A DNA stretch of 64,000 nt, taken from contig NZ_JXCA02000001.1 in the NCBI RefSeq assembly GCF_000828085.3, forward strand, positions 607,576 through 671,575. Direction: 5' to 3'. Under the pieces are notes generated by a model. It had not been told where the DNA came from and made no database searches. It saw nothing but the letters and a program-made list of their open reading frames with translations. Position numbers and translations under genes: made by a program. Shown one piece after another: positions 42,563 to 51,935 of the stretch. Positions within the stretch are counted from its first letter, which is position 1. Each line of letters begins with the position of its first letter. Source of the DNA: Scytonema tolypothrichoides VB-61278. Its GTDB lineage: Bacteria > Cyanobacteriota > Cyanobacteriia > Cyanobacteriales > Nostocaceae.

Positions 42563-45500
42563 TTAAAAAGAAAACTTACCTGCAATCTTAAATGCTGCCC
42601 AGTAGTAAGGGTGATTATAGAGTTTTGTTTCGGCAGAGATTTCACGACTTCTATATAATTCTGTTGTTAAACTTGCCCTAATTTTTTGCCCTTCTTGAGG
42701 TAGTTGGTTGAGTAATTCTTCATACCATTGTTTCAGTTCACCAGCAGTCAGTTCTTTAAGCCATGCGGTTGTTTCCGCTAATGCTTTGACTGCTGATTTA
42801 TTTTGTTGGAGTCGTCGATAAAACTCTATCATAACCAAAGCAATAGCAGCTGATTCCACAGTCCACACAGTACTCAAGACATGATTCACTCCCCCAGCTA
42901 GGAAAGCAGTGACTATTCCAACATGTTCAGTCGTGGTATTTTGGTTGCCACTCATGACTGTTTCCCAAGTTGAAAGAGTTATAAGGTCATAACTTGTAAT
43001 CGGCTTTTTGCAGATTTCCTCTATAGTTAATTTATCTTCACCTGTTAATACAAATTCTGATTTGTGTGGTTGATTGAAATTTTCCGTAACATAGCCTGTA
43101 AAGTGAAATATATTGTAACTTTCAGATAAAGCATTTTCTACCTGTGTTTTTGTCGCTTGTAAGCCTTGAATGCGTGTGCAATAACTAAACATCTGGCTAA
43201 TGACTTCAGATTCAAGTCCAGCAAATTGTGGTGTCGGGTAATTTATACTTTCTTGAGGTTCCACAATGAGTAACGGTTGGTTTTGCACCTGCAAGAGTTG
43301 TTGGGATTTGAAAGAAAACCCGATTTGGATGCTAGGTAGATAGGTACATGTGTAATTACGCTGCTTTGAGAACTCTTGTTCCCAAAGAGAGGAAATATTG
43401 AAAAGGGCGTGGAGAGGGAATCTGTGTAAGTCGCGGTGGGGAATTAAAATCAGATTGCTGATGTCCTCAAGTTGATTCACAATTGCAGAAATGTTGAGGA
43501 TATGTTTTAAATTCAATAACCTCTGTTCCATTTCTGCTTGCCATGAATGGACACTTTTGTCTGATGCATCGTTAATTTGGAGTTGCTGATATTCCGTGTA
43601 TTGTTGATGCCAATCTTTTAGCCAATCTTCAAATTCAACCAAGCGTCGTACCATCTCGGGTAAAGGGACTTCATCAATCACCCCATTAACTACAGGTGTA
43701 AAAACGACAATAGGTTCTGAAGACTTGTATTTAATGATGAAGGTGCGTAAGGCGCAAGGGCTAATATGCCAGTAAATAATTGCAGTAGTGGAATTGAGAA
43801 GTTGCTGAATTGATTGATAACTAGGCGATATAATTTCATCTGTCCAACCATACAAAAGCCAGGTGAAACAAGCATTTTTTCCACGTTCAGCGATTTCTAT
43901 CGCTTGGGCTATCTCACCAGACTCTACGGCGATATCAACTGCCAACTGTTCAAAACTTGTATACTTGAGTGCTAACTGTTTTTTCTCTTCATCAGAGTGA
44001 GTCGTTTCGCTCAGTAAGAATTGTATAAAATCTGTACCATATTGATGTAATTCTTGCGCTTGGGAAATTTGCCCCAAACCTACAAGTGTTTTTATCAGGT
44101 TTTGTAAAACCTCAAGATGTAGTTGGGCAAAGGGTTCTGGTGTCAGAGTATGAAGCGCCTGATTGTACGCAGTGACGGCTTGTTGCCAATAATAGGAGGG
44201 TGTAGGATGTCTCTTACCTCGGTCGTAATAGGCATTGCCAAGCGCTAGATGCAATCTGCCCCAACCTTCTGGCTGTGTATTTTGATCAACATATTTCAGC
44301 CCTTGGTCATAGCTTGCTAATTTCTCTTCATAGACGCGTTCATACAGATCTGCTGGACTCAAGAAAGTAAAGTGTGAGTTGTCCCTAGAAACTATATTTT
44401 CTGCTGCATTCCCTCGGGCGATCCAGGCTTCCCAGTAATCAGGTTTGATTTGTAAAGCGCTATCATATGAGGCGATCGCCTCTTCAAATCTCTGCAAAGA
44501 AAATAGCAGTATAGCCCGGTTGTACCAAGCTAATTCAAACTGAGGATAAAATTCTATCGCTTTATCATAACAAGCGATCGCCTCTTCACGCTGTCCGAGA
44601 TTGTCCAACGCCACAGCACAGTTGAACCAGCCTAAATAGTAGTCGGGTTTGATTTCTAAAGCTTTTTCCCAGGATGAAATCGCATCATCCCAGCGTCCCA
44701 AACTGAACTGTACCACACCTTTGTCAATCCAGACTTCATGAGAATTTGGATCGATTTGGGCTACTTTTTCATAAGATGCGATCGCATCTTCATATCTTCC
44801 ACCTTTATTCAGCGCACCAGCCAAAGCGTACCAAGCTTCCGAGAAGTCGTTTTGAATTTCTGTTGCTGACTCTAAGCTAGCAATAGCATCTTCAAATTCT
44901 CCTAATTCACAAAGTTCCACACCTCGTTTGTACCAAGCTAGGTGAAAGTCATTTTGGATTTCTAAAGCTTTTTCATAGGAGGCGATCGCATCATAATTTC
45001 GTCCATCCTGCGCCAAAGCCAGACCCCGATAATACCAATTGTCTTGGTCTTGTGGTTGCAGTATGATTGCTTTGTCGTAACTCGCAACGGCTTCCAATGG
45101 ACGCCCTAATCTCTGCAACGCTATACCTCTGCCAGACCAAGCTTCCGGATAATTAAACTTAATTTCTATCGCTTTATCAAAGCACAAAATCGCATCTTCA
45201 AAGTGTCCTAGTTCACCTAGTGCGCCGCCTCGGTAATACCAACATTTATAAAAGTCTGGTTTGAGGGCAATTGCTTTGTCGTAAGATGCGATCGCATCTT
45301 CAAAATGTCCTAAATAAAATAGTGTTAACCCCCTATTAAACCAATATTCCGGCGAGTTGGGGTGAATTTCTATAGCTTTGTTGTAAGATGCAATTGCTCC
45401 CGATAAATTACCTGCCTTAGCTTGCTTAAGACCTTCGTAATACCAGGCTTCTGCTTGTTCTAAAGTCGTCCTTTGTTGATTTATTGCTAAACCTGTATTG

Positions 45501-46360
45501 ATGAATGCTTCGCTTTGAGATCCTAGCCCAGAAGCCAGTTGCTGAACTAAACTTGTACTGTGTTCTAACCTCACTAACAATTCATCCAGCTTGAGTGCCA
45601 CTGGTGACTGAAAATCGGAAAAATCTTGCCTTGCAGGAGTTTTTGCTTCTGGTTCCACGCTTTGTTCTACCCAGTCGGATTCTTCCTTCTCTTGTTTAGC
45701 TGACAAACTCCACGCAGAATCTGGTGTTCGGAATTCAACTATTGGTTCATCATATTCCCATATTAATTCCTCTTGATTGTTGGTATACTCTTCCTGTGGA
45801 GGATTTAAAAAAGGTGCAGGCATTACTGCTGGTGTTAGTTGCCTGAGAATATTGTCTGAATCCTCTGCGCTTTTGTTTTGTCTCTCCTCAGAGAATCGAC
45901 TTGGCAGTGTTGTATCAGTTATGGTTTCTGTATCTTGTGTCTGATCATTTTCCCAATACGGATTGCCTAAGTTTCGCGTCAATAATCGTATGCCAATGTC
46001 GTAAGATAAATCTCCAATCCTTCCAATACCTAACTCGCCTAGTTGCACCATTTGTTCTGCTAAGTAGTTATTTGGTGCAGGTGATTTTAACAATTTTTCC
46101 CCAAAATCTAGTAGCCAATTTATCCAGCGTTCATTGGAGATACGCTTTTCCATTCTTTCTAGATACTGAATCGCCCACTGTTGTCCTCTTGCCTGATGGA
46201 CACCTTCCAGCAGTTGGGTAAATAGAAATTCTAAATCCGCATTTGTCAATGCGGGTGGAGGTGCGATCTTTTGTTCCTTCATAGGATATGCAGAACGAGT
46301 CTGCTTTTTCCGGAAGAACTTCAAAAATTTCTTAATCCACTTGACTAGCCACTTGAGCAT
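42563..46360 (-). CDS. ten-TPR CHAT-domain protein with Trp at the Cys position
   Basis: A 1265-residue protein. Residues ~35-130 are a domain shared with the next gene upstream (LEFLFTQLLEGVHQARGQQW, then NNYLAEQMVQLGELGIG). A low-complexity linker follows. Ten clear TPR units (about 303-645; each like AWYNRGxALxxLGxFEDAIA) lead to a second helical region and a C-terminal CHAT domain. In CHAT proteases the His and Cys form the dyad; here the His block is IFHFTGY (H1086), but the usual LSACET reads LSTWET (W1132). The protease is probably dead, making this a scaffold or sensor. Repeated TPR DNA carries several HIP1 sites. Confidence 0.88.
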   Translation of the reverse strand: MLKWLVKWIKKFLKFFRKKQTRSAYPMKEQKIAPPPALTNADLEFLFTQLLEGVHQARGQQWAIQYLERMEKRISNERWINWLLDFGEKLLKSPAPNNYLAEQMVQLGELGIGRIGDLSYDIGIRLLTRNLGNPYWENDQTQDTETITDTTLPSRFSEERQNKSAEDSDNILRQLTPAVMPAPFLNPPQEEYTNNQEELIWEYDEPIVEFRTPDSAWSLSAKQEKEESDWVEQSVEPEAKTPARQDFSDFQSPVALKLDELLVRLEHSTSLVQQLASGLGSQSEAFINTGLAINQQRTTLEQAEAWYYEGLKQAKAGNLSGAIASYNKAIEIHPNSPEYWFNRGLTLFYLGHFEDAIASYDKAIALKPDFYKCWYYRGGALGELGHFEDAILCFDKAIEIKFNYPEAWSGRGIALQRLGRPLEAVASYDKAIILQPQDQDNWYYRGLALAQDGRNYDAIASYEKALEIQNDFHLAWYKRGVELCELGEFEDAIASLESATEIQNDFSEAWYALAGALNKGGRYEDAIASYEKVAQIDPNSHEVWIDKGVVQFSLGRWDDAISSWEKALEIKPDYYLGWFNCAVALDNLGQREEAIACYDKAIEFYPQFELAWYNRAILLFSLQRFEEAIASYDSALQIKPDYWEAWIARGNAAENIVSRDNSHFTFLSPADLYERVYEEKLASYDQGLKYVDQNTQPEGWGRLHLALGNAYYDRGKRHPTPSYYWQQAVTAYNQALHTLTPEPFAQLHLEVLQNLIKTLVGLGQISQAQELHQYGTDFIQFLLSETTHSDEEKKQLALKYTSFEQLAVDIAVESGEIAQAIEIAERGKNACFTWLLYGWTDEIISPSYQSIQQLLNSTTAIIYWHISPCALRTFIIKYKSSEPIVVFTPVVNGVIDEVPLPEMVRRLVEFEDWLKDWHQQYTEYQQLQINDASDKSVHSWQAEMEQRLLNLKHILNISAIVNQLEDISNLILIPHRDLHRFPLHALFNISSLWEQEFSKQRNYTCTYLPSIQIGFSFKSQQLLQVQNQPLLIVEPQESINYPTPQFAGLESEVISQMFSYCTRIQGLQATKTQVENALSESYNIFHFTGYVTENFNQPHKSEFVLTGEDKLTIEEICKKPITSYDLITLSTWETVMSGNQNTTTEHVGIVTAFLAGGVNHVLSTVWTVESAAIALVMIEFYRRLQQNKSAVKALAETTAWLKELTAGELKQWYEELLNQLPQEGQKIRASLTTELYRSREISAETKLYNHPYYWAAFKIAGKFSF

Positions 46361-46634
46361 TTCGGGAATTACTGGAGATTGGATTGGTCATCATAAGATT
46401 TTAGCGAGCACAGTGTTAAAAAAGTTATATTGACTCAAAAACCTATAATAATTGAATAAGAGATAATACGGTCAGTTAGGAATCTAAATAGCATACTAAC
46501 AGTCCAAAAAACAAGGTTATTGACGATTTTAAGTATGTTTACTTAGTCAAGCAACGAATAGCACCAAATTTTACCCATGGGGGCGAAAATTTAGTATTTT
46601 TATATACAAAATGTTTTCAGAGTCAGGCATTGAA

Positions 46635-47321
46635 TTACGATTCAGCTTGATTTGTAGTAGATTCATTAGCTACTTGGAATTGATCAAGCAAAGCTTGGAT
46701 AATTATTTCTGGATTGTCTGTCTCGATTCCTAATTGCTCGCAAATTTGCTTGCGTAAATTCTCGTCTTGCTGTATCAGCACAAATAACTCATCTAAAGTA
46801 ACGCTTTGGTATTCTCCTTCTGGAAGATTTTCTATTTCCATATCTTCCGGTTGTTCACTTTGAGTTTGTGGCGTTACAGGAGTTTGCTTGACAGCATCTG
46901 GTCCTTGATACTCCCATATTGGTTCGCCAACTGTGCGCGTTAACAACTGCATCCCAATATCATAGGCGGCATTTCCCACTTCTCCAATCTCCAACTCACC
47001 TAGTTGTACCATTCGGGAAGCTAATTCGTTATTGGGTGTGGGTGATGCTAACAATCTTGCACCAAAACGTTCCAACCACTGCACCCAACGTTCTTCTGGG
47101 ACGCGATGTTCAATATTATTTAACCATTTCTGTGCCCATGCTTGCCCTCGTGCTTGATGCACACCTTCTAAGAGTTCTGTAAACAGAAATTCCAAATCTG
47201 TATCACTTAGGGGTGGGGGCGGTTCTTTGTGAATATTTCCCTCTGTTTTGGCTGGAGTCTGATTTGAGCCAAACAAGCGTTGCAAAAATTTTTTGAGCCA
47301 TTGAATTAACCGCTTGAACAT
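46635..47321 (-). CDS. N-terminal-domain paralogue of the CHAT-TPR protein
   Basis: A 228-residue protein from the ATG at 47321. After a basic start (MFKRLIQWLKKFLQRLFG) it carries the same domain as the upstream part of the CHAT protein: LEFLFTELLEGVHQARGQAW, RVPEERWVQWLERFGARLL, LASRMVQLGELEIGEVG. It then ends with a helical segment (LIQQDENLRKQICEQLGI) and has no TPR or CHAT. It may compete with or cap the large protein. The next gene in the same direction is that CHAT protein, 274 bp downstream. The function of the domain is unknown. Confidence 0.75.
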   Translation of the reverse strand: MFKRLIQWLKKFLQRLFGSNQTPAKTEGNIHKEPPPPLSDTDLEFLFTELLEGVHQARGQAWAQKWLNNIEHRVPEERWVQWLERFGARLLASPTPNNELASRMVQLGELEIGEVGNAAYDIGMQLLTRTVGEPIWEYQGPDAVKQTPVTPQTQSEQPEDMEIENLPEGEYQSVTLDELFVLIQQDENLRKQICEQLGIETDNPEIIIQALLDQFQVANESTTNQAES

Positions 47322-47640
47322 CTCCCGCACCGGTAAGTGTTGGTGGACATCATAAGATTGTAGCGGTGTATAAGGACAAGCTGCTATGCGTTTGTCAACT
47401 ACACTCACATATCTTACTCATATCAAGTAAAATGTACAGACAAAAAAGTTTTCTGTCTCTATAGTGAAGAAAAATTAACACAAAGTAGAAAAATATCCCC
47501 AAGCTAGACTTTCTTTATATGGTATATTTGTACTAAAAAATAATCATCAATGTTTGAAGTTACGTCATAAATTTAAAATGATCTAAGCCCAAATCGTGGG
47601 TGCTAGTTATTAACCATCAAAGGCATTGACATCATTATTC

Positions 47641-50193
47641 ATGTCTTACGAACCCCTGCACCACAAGTATCGCCCAAAGAGTTTTGCTGAACTGGTGGGA
47701 CAAGAGGCGATCGCTACCACCCTAACAAACGCTATCCGCGCCGCCAAAATAGCCCCTGCTTACCTGTTGACTGGCCCGAGAGGTACAGGGAAAACTTCCA
47801 GTGCTCGGATTTTGGCAAAATCACTTAATTGTCTCAAAAGTGACAAACCCACCCCTCAACCCTGTGGCGTGTGTGATGTTTGTCAGGGAATTACTAAGGG
47901 CTATTCTTTAGATGTTATTGAAATAGATGCTGCCAGCAATACTGGTGTCGATAATATCCGCGAAATTATAGAAAGAGCGCAATTTGCCCCTGTACAATGT
48001 CGGTACAAAGTTTATGTTATTGATGAGTGCCTGACTGGAGATTCTTTGGTCTTGACTGATAGGGGACTTGTTAGAATAGATGATCCCAATATCAAAGGCA
48101 AAAGGGTTCTCAGTTATAACGATTCATCGCTCAAGTGGGAATTCAAGAAAGTTCTAAGATGGCTAGACCAAGGTGAACGCCAAACGCTAGTTATAAAAAC
48201 AACTAACCGTGAAATCAAATGCACGGGCAATCATTTAATTAAAACAGACCAGGGATGGGTACCAGCAAAAGACGTAAAAGAAGGAATGAGGATACTATCC
48301 CCTGTGAATGTGGATGTGGTACCCTCATCTACAAATTTGGCACAGATGGACGCATCAGAAGTAACCCAGACAAGACATACTGCTACATTAACGTGGGTGC
48401 AAGCAGTAAAAAATGGATCTCAGACCTTCAAAGATATTCAATTCCCACAATGGATTACAAGTTTAGAAACTGTTGAATCTGTTCATATCGGTGAAGTTGA
48501 GCGAGTCTATGATATCGAAGTTGAGGATAATCATAACTTTGTAGCTAACGGGCTTTCCTTGCATAACTGTCATATGCTCAGCCAAGCCGCATTCAATGCG
48601 CTACTGAAGACACTAGAAGAACCACCGAAACATGTTGTCTTTGTACTAGCAACAACTGACGCGCAACGAGTCTTACCTACCATAATTTCTCGGTGTCAAC
48701 GCTTCGACTTTCGCAGAATAGATTTAGAGGCGATGGCGAAGCATTTGAATTATATCGCTTACCAAGAAAATATTAACATTACCATCGAAGCGATAAGTTT
48801 AATAGCCCAAATTGCCCAAGGCGGATTGAGAGATGCAGAAAGTCTCCTCGACCAAGTCAGTTTATTATCGGGTGATGTGACACCTGAAAGAGTTTGGGAT
48901 TTAATTGGTTCAGTCAGCGAACACGATTTACTTTTGTTGTTGAATGCGATCGCCTCTAACAACCCAGAAGCTGTTTTAGATTGCACTCGTAAAATCTTAG
49001 ATCGTGGTCGAGAACCTCTGATTATTCTCCAAAATCTCGCTGCATTTTACCGAGATTTACTCATCGCCAAAACTGCGTCTGGTCGCAACGATTTGGTTGC
49101 TTGTACTCCCCAAACTTGGCAAGCACTGATTGATTTTGCCCAACAGTTTGACACAAGTACAATCTTGCTAGGACAGCAACACTTGCGAACCGCTGAAGTG
49201 CAACTGAAAAACACCACACAACCGCGTTTGTGGTTAGAGGTGACGTTGCTGGGATTGTTACCCTCAGCTGATATTTCTGTTCCACAAAACGGTAGAGGCG
49301 CAGTTTACCCACCAAGAATTTCGCCACCTACGGTTTCACCATCTCTAGAAAAAAGCGAACAAAAGTCAATTACAAGCCGTGAACCACCTTCAGTATCAGC
49401 ACCAGAAAACAATTCAAAAACCGTAGAAGAAGTCAAAATTGACGAAACCCATACCTTATCAAAAACTCCTACTACCCCCTCATCACCAGAGGAAACCCCG
49501 AGTTCTCCTCATCCTCCAGAACCACGCCCCGAAATAGAAGTACCTACCTCAGCATCCCAAACAGAGGAAGTTAGTCAGAGTACAGAAATAGACTTAACTC
49601 CGGTTTGGCAGCAAGTGCTGAGTAATCTGGGAGACCTACCAAAACAAGCGCTACTGGGTCAAATGTGCCATCTTATAGAATTTGATGGTACTGTAGCTCG
49701 TGTTGCTGTTAAAGAAAAATGGTATAAAAAAGTACAAACATATCACCCCATAATCGCAGCAGCATTTAAGGAAACTTTTAAATGCGAAGTCAAGATAAAC
49801 CTAGAAATAGCAACTCCATCAACTTCTATTCCACCTCAAACTTCTCCTCAAAAAAAGCCCAAAACTCGTCCCAGTTATGAACCACCATCTGCGCCATCTC
49901 CAGAACTTCCCAAATCAACCAAACCACCGACAACAAAATCTCCAAATGCAGCAAATACTGCGGCGGTGCAAAATTTAGACACAACTCATCGTAGTGATAA
50001 GCCCTCACAAACTCAACCATCGGCGTCTACGCCTACGCCTGATTGGGAAGTTGATGAAGTCACAGCCGCCGCACAACGTCTGGCACAATTTTTTGATGGA
50101 GAAGTCATCCGATTGACAGATGACATAGAACGAGCGACTTCTACAACCCCAGGCGAGTGGGAAGGTGAAGCAGAGGCGGATGATGAATTTTAA
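47641..50193 (+). CDS. dnaX: DNA polymerase III gamma/tau subunit with mini-intein
   Basis: An 850-residue precursor from the ATG at 47641, which gives the canonical MSYEPLHHKYRPKSFAELVG. The clamp-loader ATPase has Walker A GPRGTGKTSSARIL, zinc Cys (CGVCDVC), Walker B YVIDE-CHMLSQAAFNALLKTLE and sensor 1 VLATTDAQRVLP. A 180-residue intein interrupts Walker B after VIDE. The C-terminal part is a Pro/Ser/Thr-rich linker plus a tau-like domain (WQQVLSNLGDLPKQALLGQM). After splicing a ~670-residue tau protein remains, which loads the sliding clamp. The precursor cannot be active until the intein leaves, since Walker B is split. Confidence 0.95.
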   Translation: MSYEPLHHKYRPKSFAELVGQEAIATTLTNAIRAAKIAPAYLLTGPRGTGKTSSARILAKSLNCLKSDKPTPQPCGVCDVCQGITKGYSLDVIEIDAASNTGVDNIREIIERAQFAPVQCRYKVYVIDECLTGDSLVLTDRGLVRIDDPNIKGKRVLSYNDSSLKWEFKKVLRWLDQGERQTLVIKTTNREIKCTGNHLIKTDQGWVPAKDVKEGMRILSPVNVDVVPSSTNLAQMDASEVTQTRHTATLTWVQAVKNGSQTFKDIQFPQWITSLETVESVHIGEVERVYDIEVEDNHNFVANGLSLHNCHMLSQAAFNALLKTLEEPPKHVVFVLATTDAQRVLPTIISRCQRFDFRRIDLEAMAKHLNYIAYQENINITIEAISLIAQIAQGGLRDAESLLDQVSLLSGDVTPERVWDLIGSVSEHDLLLLLNAIASNNPEAVLDCTRKILDRGREPLIILQNLAAFYRDLLIAKTASGRNDLVACTPQTWQALIDFAQQFDTSTILLGQQHLRTAEVQLKNTTQPRLWLEVTLLGLLPSADISVPQNGRGAVYPPRISPPTVSPSLEKSEQKSITSREPPSVSAPENNSKTVEEVKIDETHTLSKTPTTPSSPEETPSSPHPPEPRPEIEVPTSASQTEEVSQSTEIDLTPVWQQVLSNLGDLPKQALLGQMCHLIEFDGTVARVAVKEKWYKKVQTYHPIIAAAFKETFKCEVKINLEIATPSTSIPPQTSPQKKPKTRPSYEPPSAPSPELPKSTKPPTTKSPNAANTAAVQNLDTTHRSDKPSQTQPSASTPTPDWEVDEVTAAAQRLAQFFDGEVIRLTDDIERATSTTPGEWEGEAEADDEF
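48028..48567 (+). other. DnaX mini-intein (180 residues)
   Basis: The intein begins with Cys (CLTGDSLVLTDRGLVRI, block A), has block B NREIKCTGNHLIKTDQGW, and ends with blocks F and G, RVYDIEVEDNHNFVANG then LSLHN, followed by extein Cys (CHML). It splits VIDE^CHML, a known DnaX insertion point in cyanobacteria. It has no in-frame endonuclease domain. The terminal His-Asn and first Cys needed for splicing are all present, so it should splice. Confidence 0.92.
48255..48476 (+). pseudogene. out-of-frame HNH endonuclease-like remnant in intein
   Basis: In another frame this segment reads IPCECGCGTLIYKFGTDGRI then YCYINVGASSKKW. The C-x-C-G-C-G-x-L-I...G-R pattern is like the opening of HNH homing endonucleases. 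The intein keeps its own frame open through the same bases. This suggests that a former endonuclease insertion was inactivated by a frameshift. The identity of so short a remnant is uncertain. Confidence 0.45.
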
Positions 50194-50305
50194 ATCAGTG
50201 AACAGTCACTCGCTTCGCGAGAATTCAAAGTTCAAAATTCAAAATTCAAAATTAAAAACCTTGAGATACTCAAAAAGTTCTTGGGAATATTTTGTTTTCA
50301 CTAAT

Positions 50306-50430
50306 ATCGACTCCCAAAAAAGTTCTTGGGAAGATTTTGTTTTCACTCAAAATCTTTTTTTGGGAGTCGATAAAAATCCTTTTTGATTATCTCAACCCCA
50401 CGTCAGCCCCGAAGGGGCTGACGTGGGGTT
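50306..50430. repeat. nested inverted repeats after dnaX
   Basis: A 16-bp inverted repeat ATCGACTCCCAAAAAA (50306-50321) / its complement (50356-50371) encloses a direct repeat of aagttcttgggaa(t/g)attttg. It is followed by a perfect 17-bp stem AACCCCACGTCAGCCCC-gaa-complement (50394-50430). The second stem is a very stable hairpin between convergent genes and may terminate transcription. Confidence 0.85.
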
Positions 50431-50516
50431 GCATCCCAATTGTTAATTTCAAAATTATTTCTTTCTTGGTTTTTGAACTTTGAATTTTGAATTTTGAATT
50501 GTTTCGGTCACTGTGT

Positions 50517-51935
50517 TCATTCTCCATCTTCACCTTGATGTACAGTTTTCACCCATTTCAACCGCTTGGGACGTACCGACATCCGGGCGGTAGTACTACT
50601 CATGACCACTATCCAGTGGAGCAAATATAATGTGCCACGCAAGGTCTCAAGAAGCAGCAGAAGATAAGTAGATAATTTGACTTGCTTGTCTTGACGTCGT
50701 ATACGCCACAGACCAGCAAACATCCCCGTTATTGACAGCGTTATCGTCAAGCCTGTCACTGGACTGAAAATGGGTGGACGTGATCGTGCGATCGCCATCA
50801 ACAAATCTGGCACAGCCGCTGTAGGTAAGATGTACTGTAGCAGCACAAACACGAATAGATCCCAGGTTTTGCGCGTACCCATGCGGTTTCTGAGAATCAA
50901 ATCCCAGTAATCCAAATACCGCTGATACCCACCTTCTGCCCAACGGTTGCGTTGATGCCACAATGCAATGGCATTAGTCACACCTTCTTCTTCTACAGTT
51001 GGGTTGAAGACACACTGAATATCCCACTTTTCTAGATGTAAGCGCAGTGTCAGGTCCAAATCATCGGTAATTGTTTCTTCATTCCAGCCACCGCAACACA
51101 GGAGTGCTTTTCGCCGGACAAATTGACCGTTACCGCGTAGTTCGCAAACACCACCATTAGCATTGCGTTGGTGTTGCATGAATGTATCGAATGCCATTTC
51201 TGACGCCTGACCTTTTGTCCAGAAATTTTCTTTGGCATTGGCGATCACCTTTCGTACCTGCACTGCACCTACGTTCTCTCGTTGAAACAACGGTATGACA
51301 CGCTGTAACAAGTCTGGTGAAACTTGGGCATCGGCATCAAATACCGCCAAAATTTCTCCTTTTGTCAGCGCTAAAACCTGATTCAACGCTCCTGATTTTC
51401 CTCCTCCTGCTTCTGGCTTTCGTCGCAGTACTTTCAGTTGGTCGTATTTCTGGGCTAGTTCTGATAGCAATTGCGGCGTCCTATCGCTGCTGTTATCATC
51501 AATGACCCAGACTTCGTATTGCCCTCCTGGGTAATCTAGACTACAAAGACTCTTGACTAATCTGCCAATAACTGCTTCTTCATTTTTCGCTGCCACCAAC
51601 ACAGATACAGAGGGCAAATCTCCCTGCATTTGTTCTGGGTGGGGTTTTGCTCGGGCGAACACTATCACTAAGGCATGAAATCCGATGATAGTCGTCAGTC
51701 CCAAGACAAACAGAGTTCCCCAAGAAACTAAATGCAGAGCGATAGTACCACTCCAGACTATCGTCAAAACTAGAGCGGCTTTGCGTCTACGACCTTGAAA
51801 CCGAGACGGAACAGACACGCTTACGGATGTCTCCTCCTCTTGTAACTCCTCTAAACCAGAGAGGTCTGAAAATAGGGAATCGAGCGGATCAAGCTCGTTG
51901 TAAGAATCGTTTTCGGGCCAGGAATTCGCTGGCAT
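50517..51935 (-). CDS. family 2 glycosyltransferase
   Basis: A 472-residue membrane glycosyltransferase of the processive GT2 type. After two membrane helices (about residues 53-95) come VSVLVAAKNEEAVIGRLVKS, VWVIDDNSSDRTPQ, DADAQ (metal-binding), ITDDLDLTLR (catalytic Asp) and HQRNRWAEGG (the Q/R-x-x-R-W motif). Two or three C-terminal membrane helices follow. It probably adds sugars to a lipid or polymer on the cytoplasmic membrane. Its start overlaps the 3' end of the radical SAM gene by 47 bp, so the two are translationally linked. Confidence 0.9.
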   Translation of the reverse strand: MPANSWPENDSYNELDPLDSLFSDLSGLEELQEEETSVSVSVPSRFQGRRRKAALVLTIVWSGTIALHLVSWGTLFVLGLTTIIGFHALVIVFARAKPHPEQMQGDLPSVSVLVAAKNEEAVIGRLVKSLCSLDYPGGQYEVWVIDDNSSDRTPQLLSELAQKYDQLKVLRRKPEAGGGKSGALNQVLALTKGEILAVFDADAQVSPDLLQRVIPLFQRENVGAVQVRKVIANAKENFWTKGQASEMAFDTFMQHQRNANGGVCELRGNGQFVRRKALLCCGGWNEETITDDLDLTLRLHLEKWDIQCVFNPTVEEEGVTNAIALWHQRNRWAEGGYQRYLDYWDLILRNRMGTRKTWDLFVFVLLQYILPTAAVPDLLMAIARSRPPIFSPVTGLTITLSITGMFAGLWRIRRQDKQVKLSTYLLLLLETLRGTLYLLHWIVVMSSTTARMSVRPKRLKWVKTVHQGEDGE

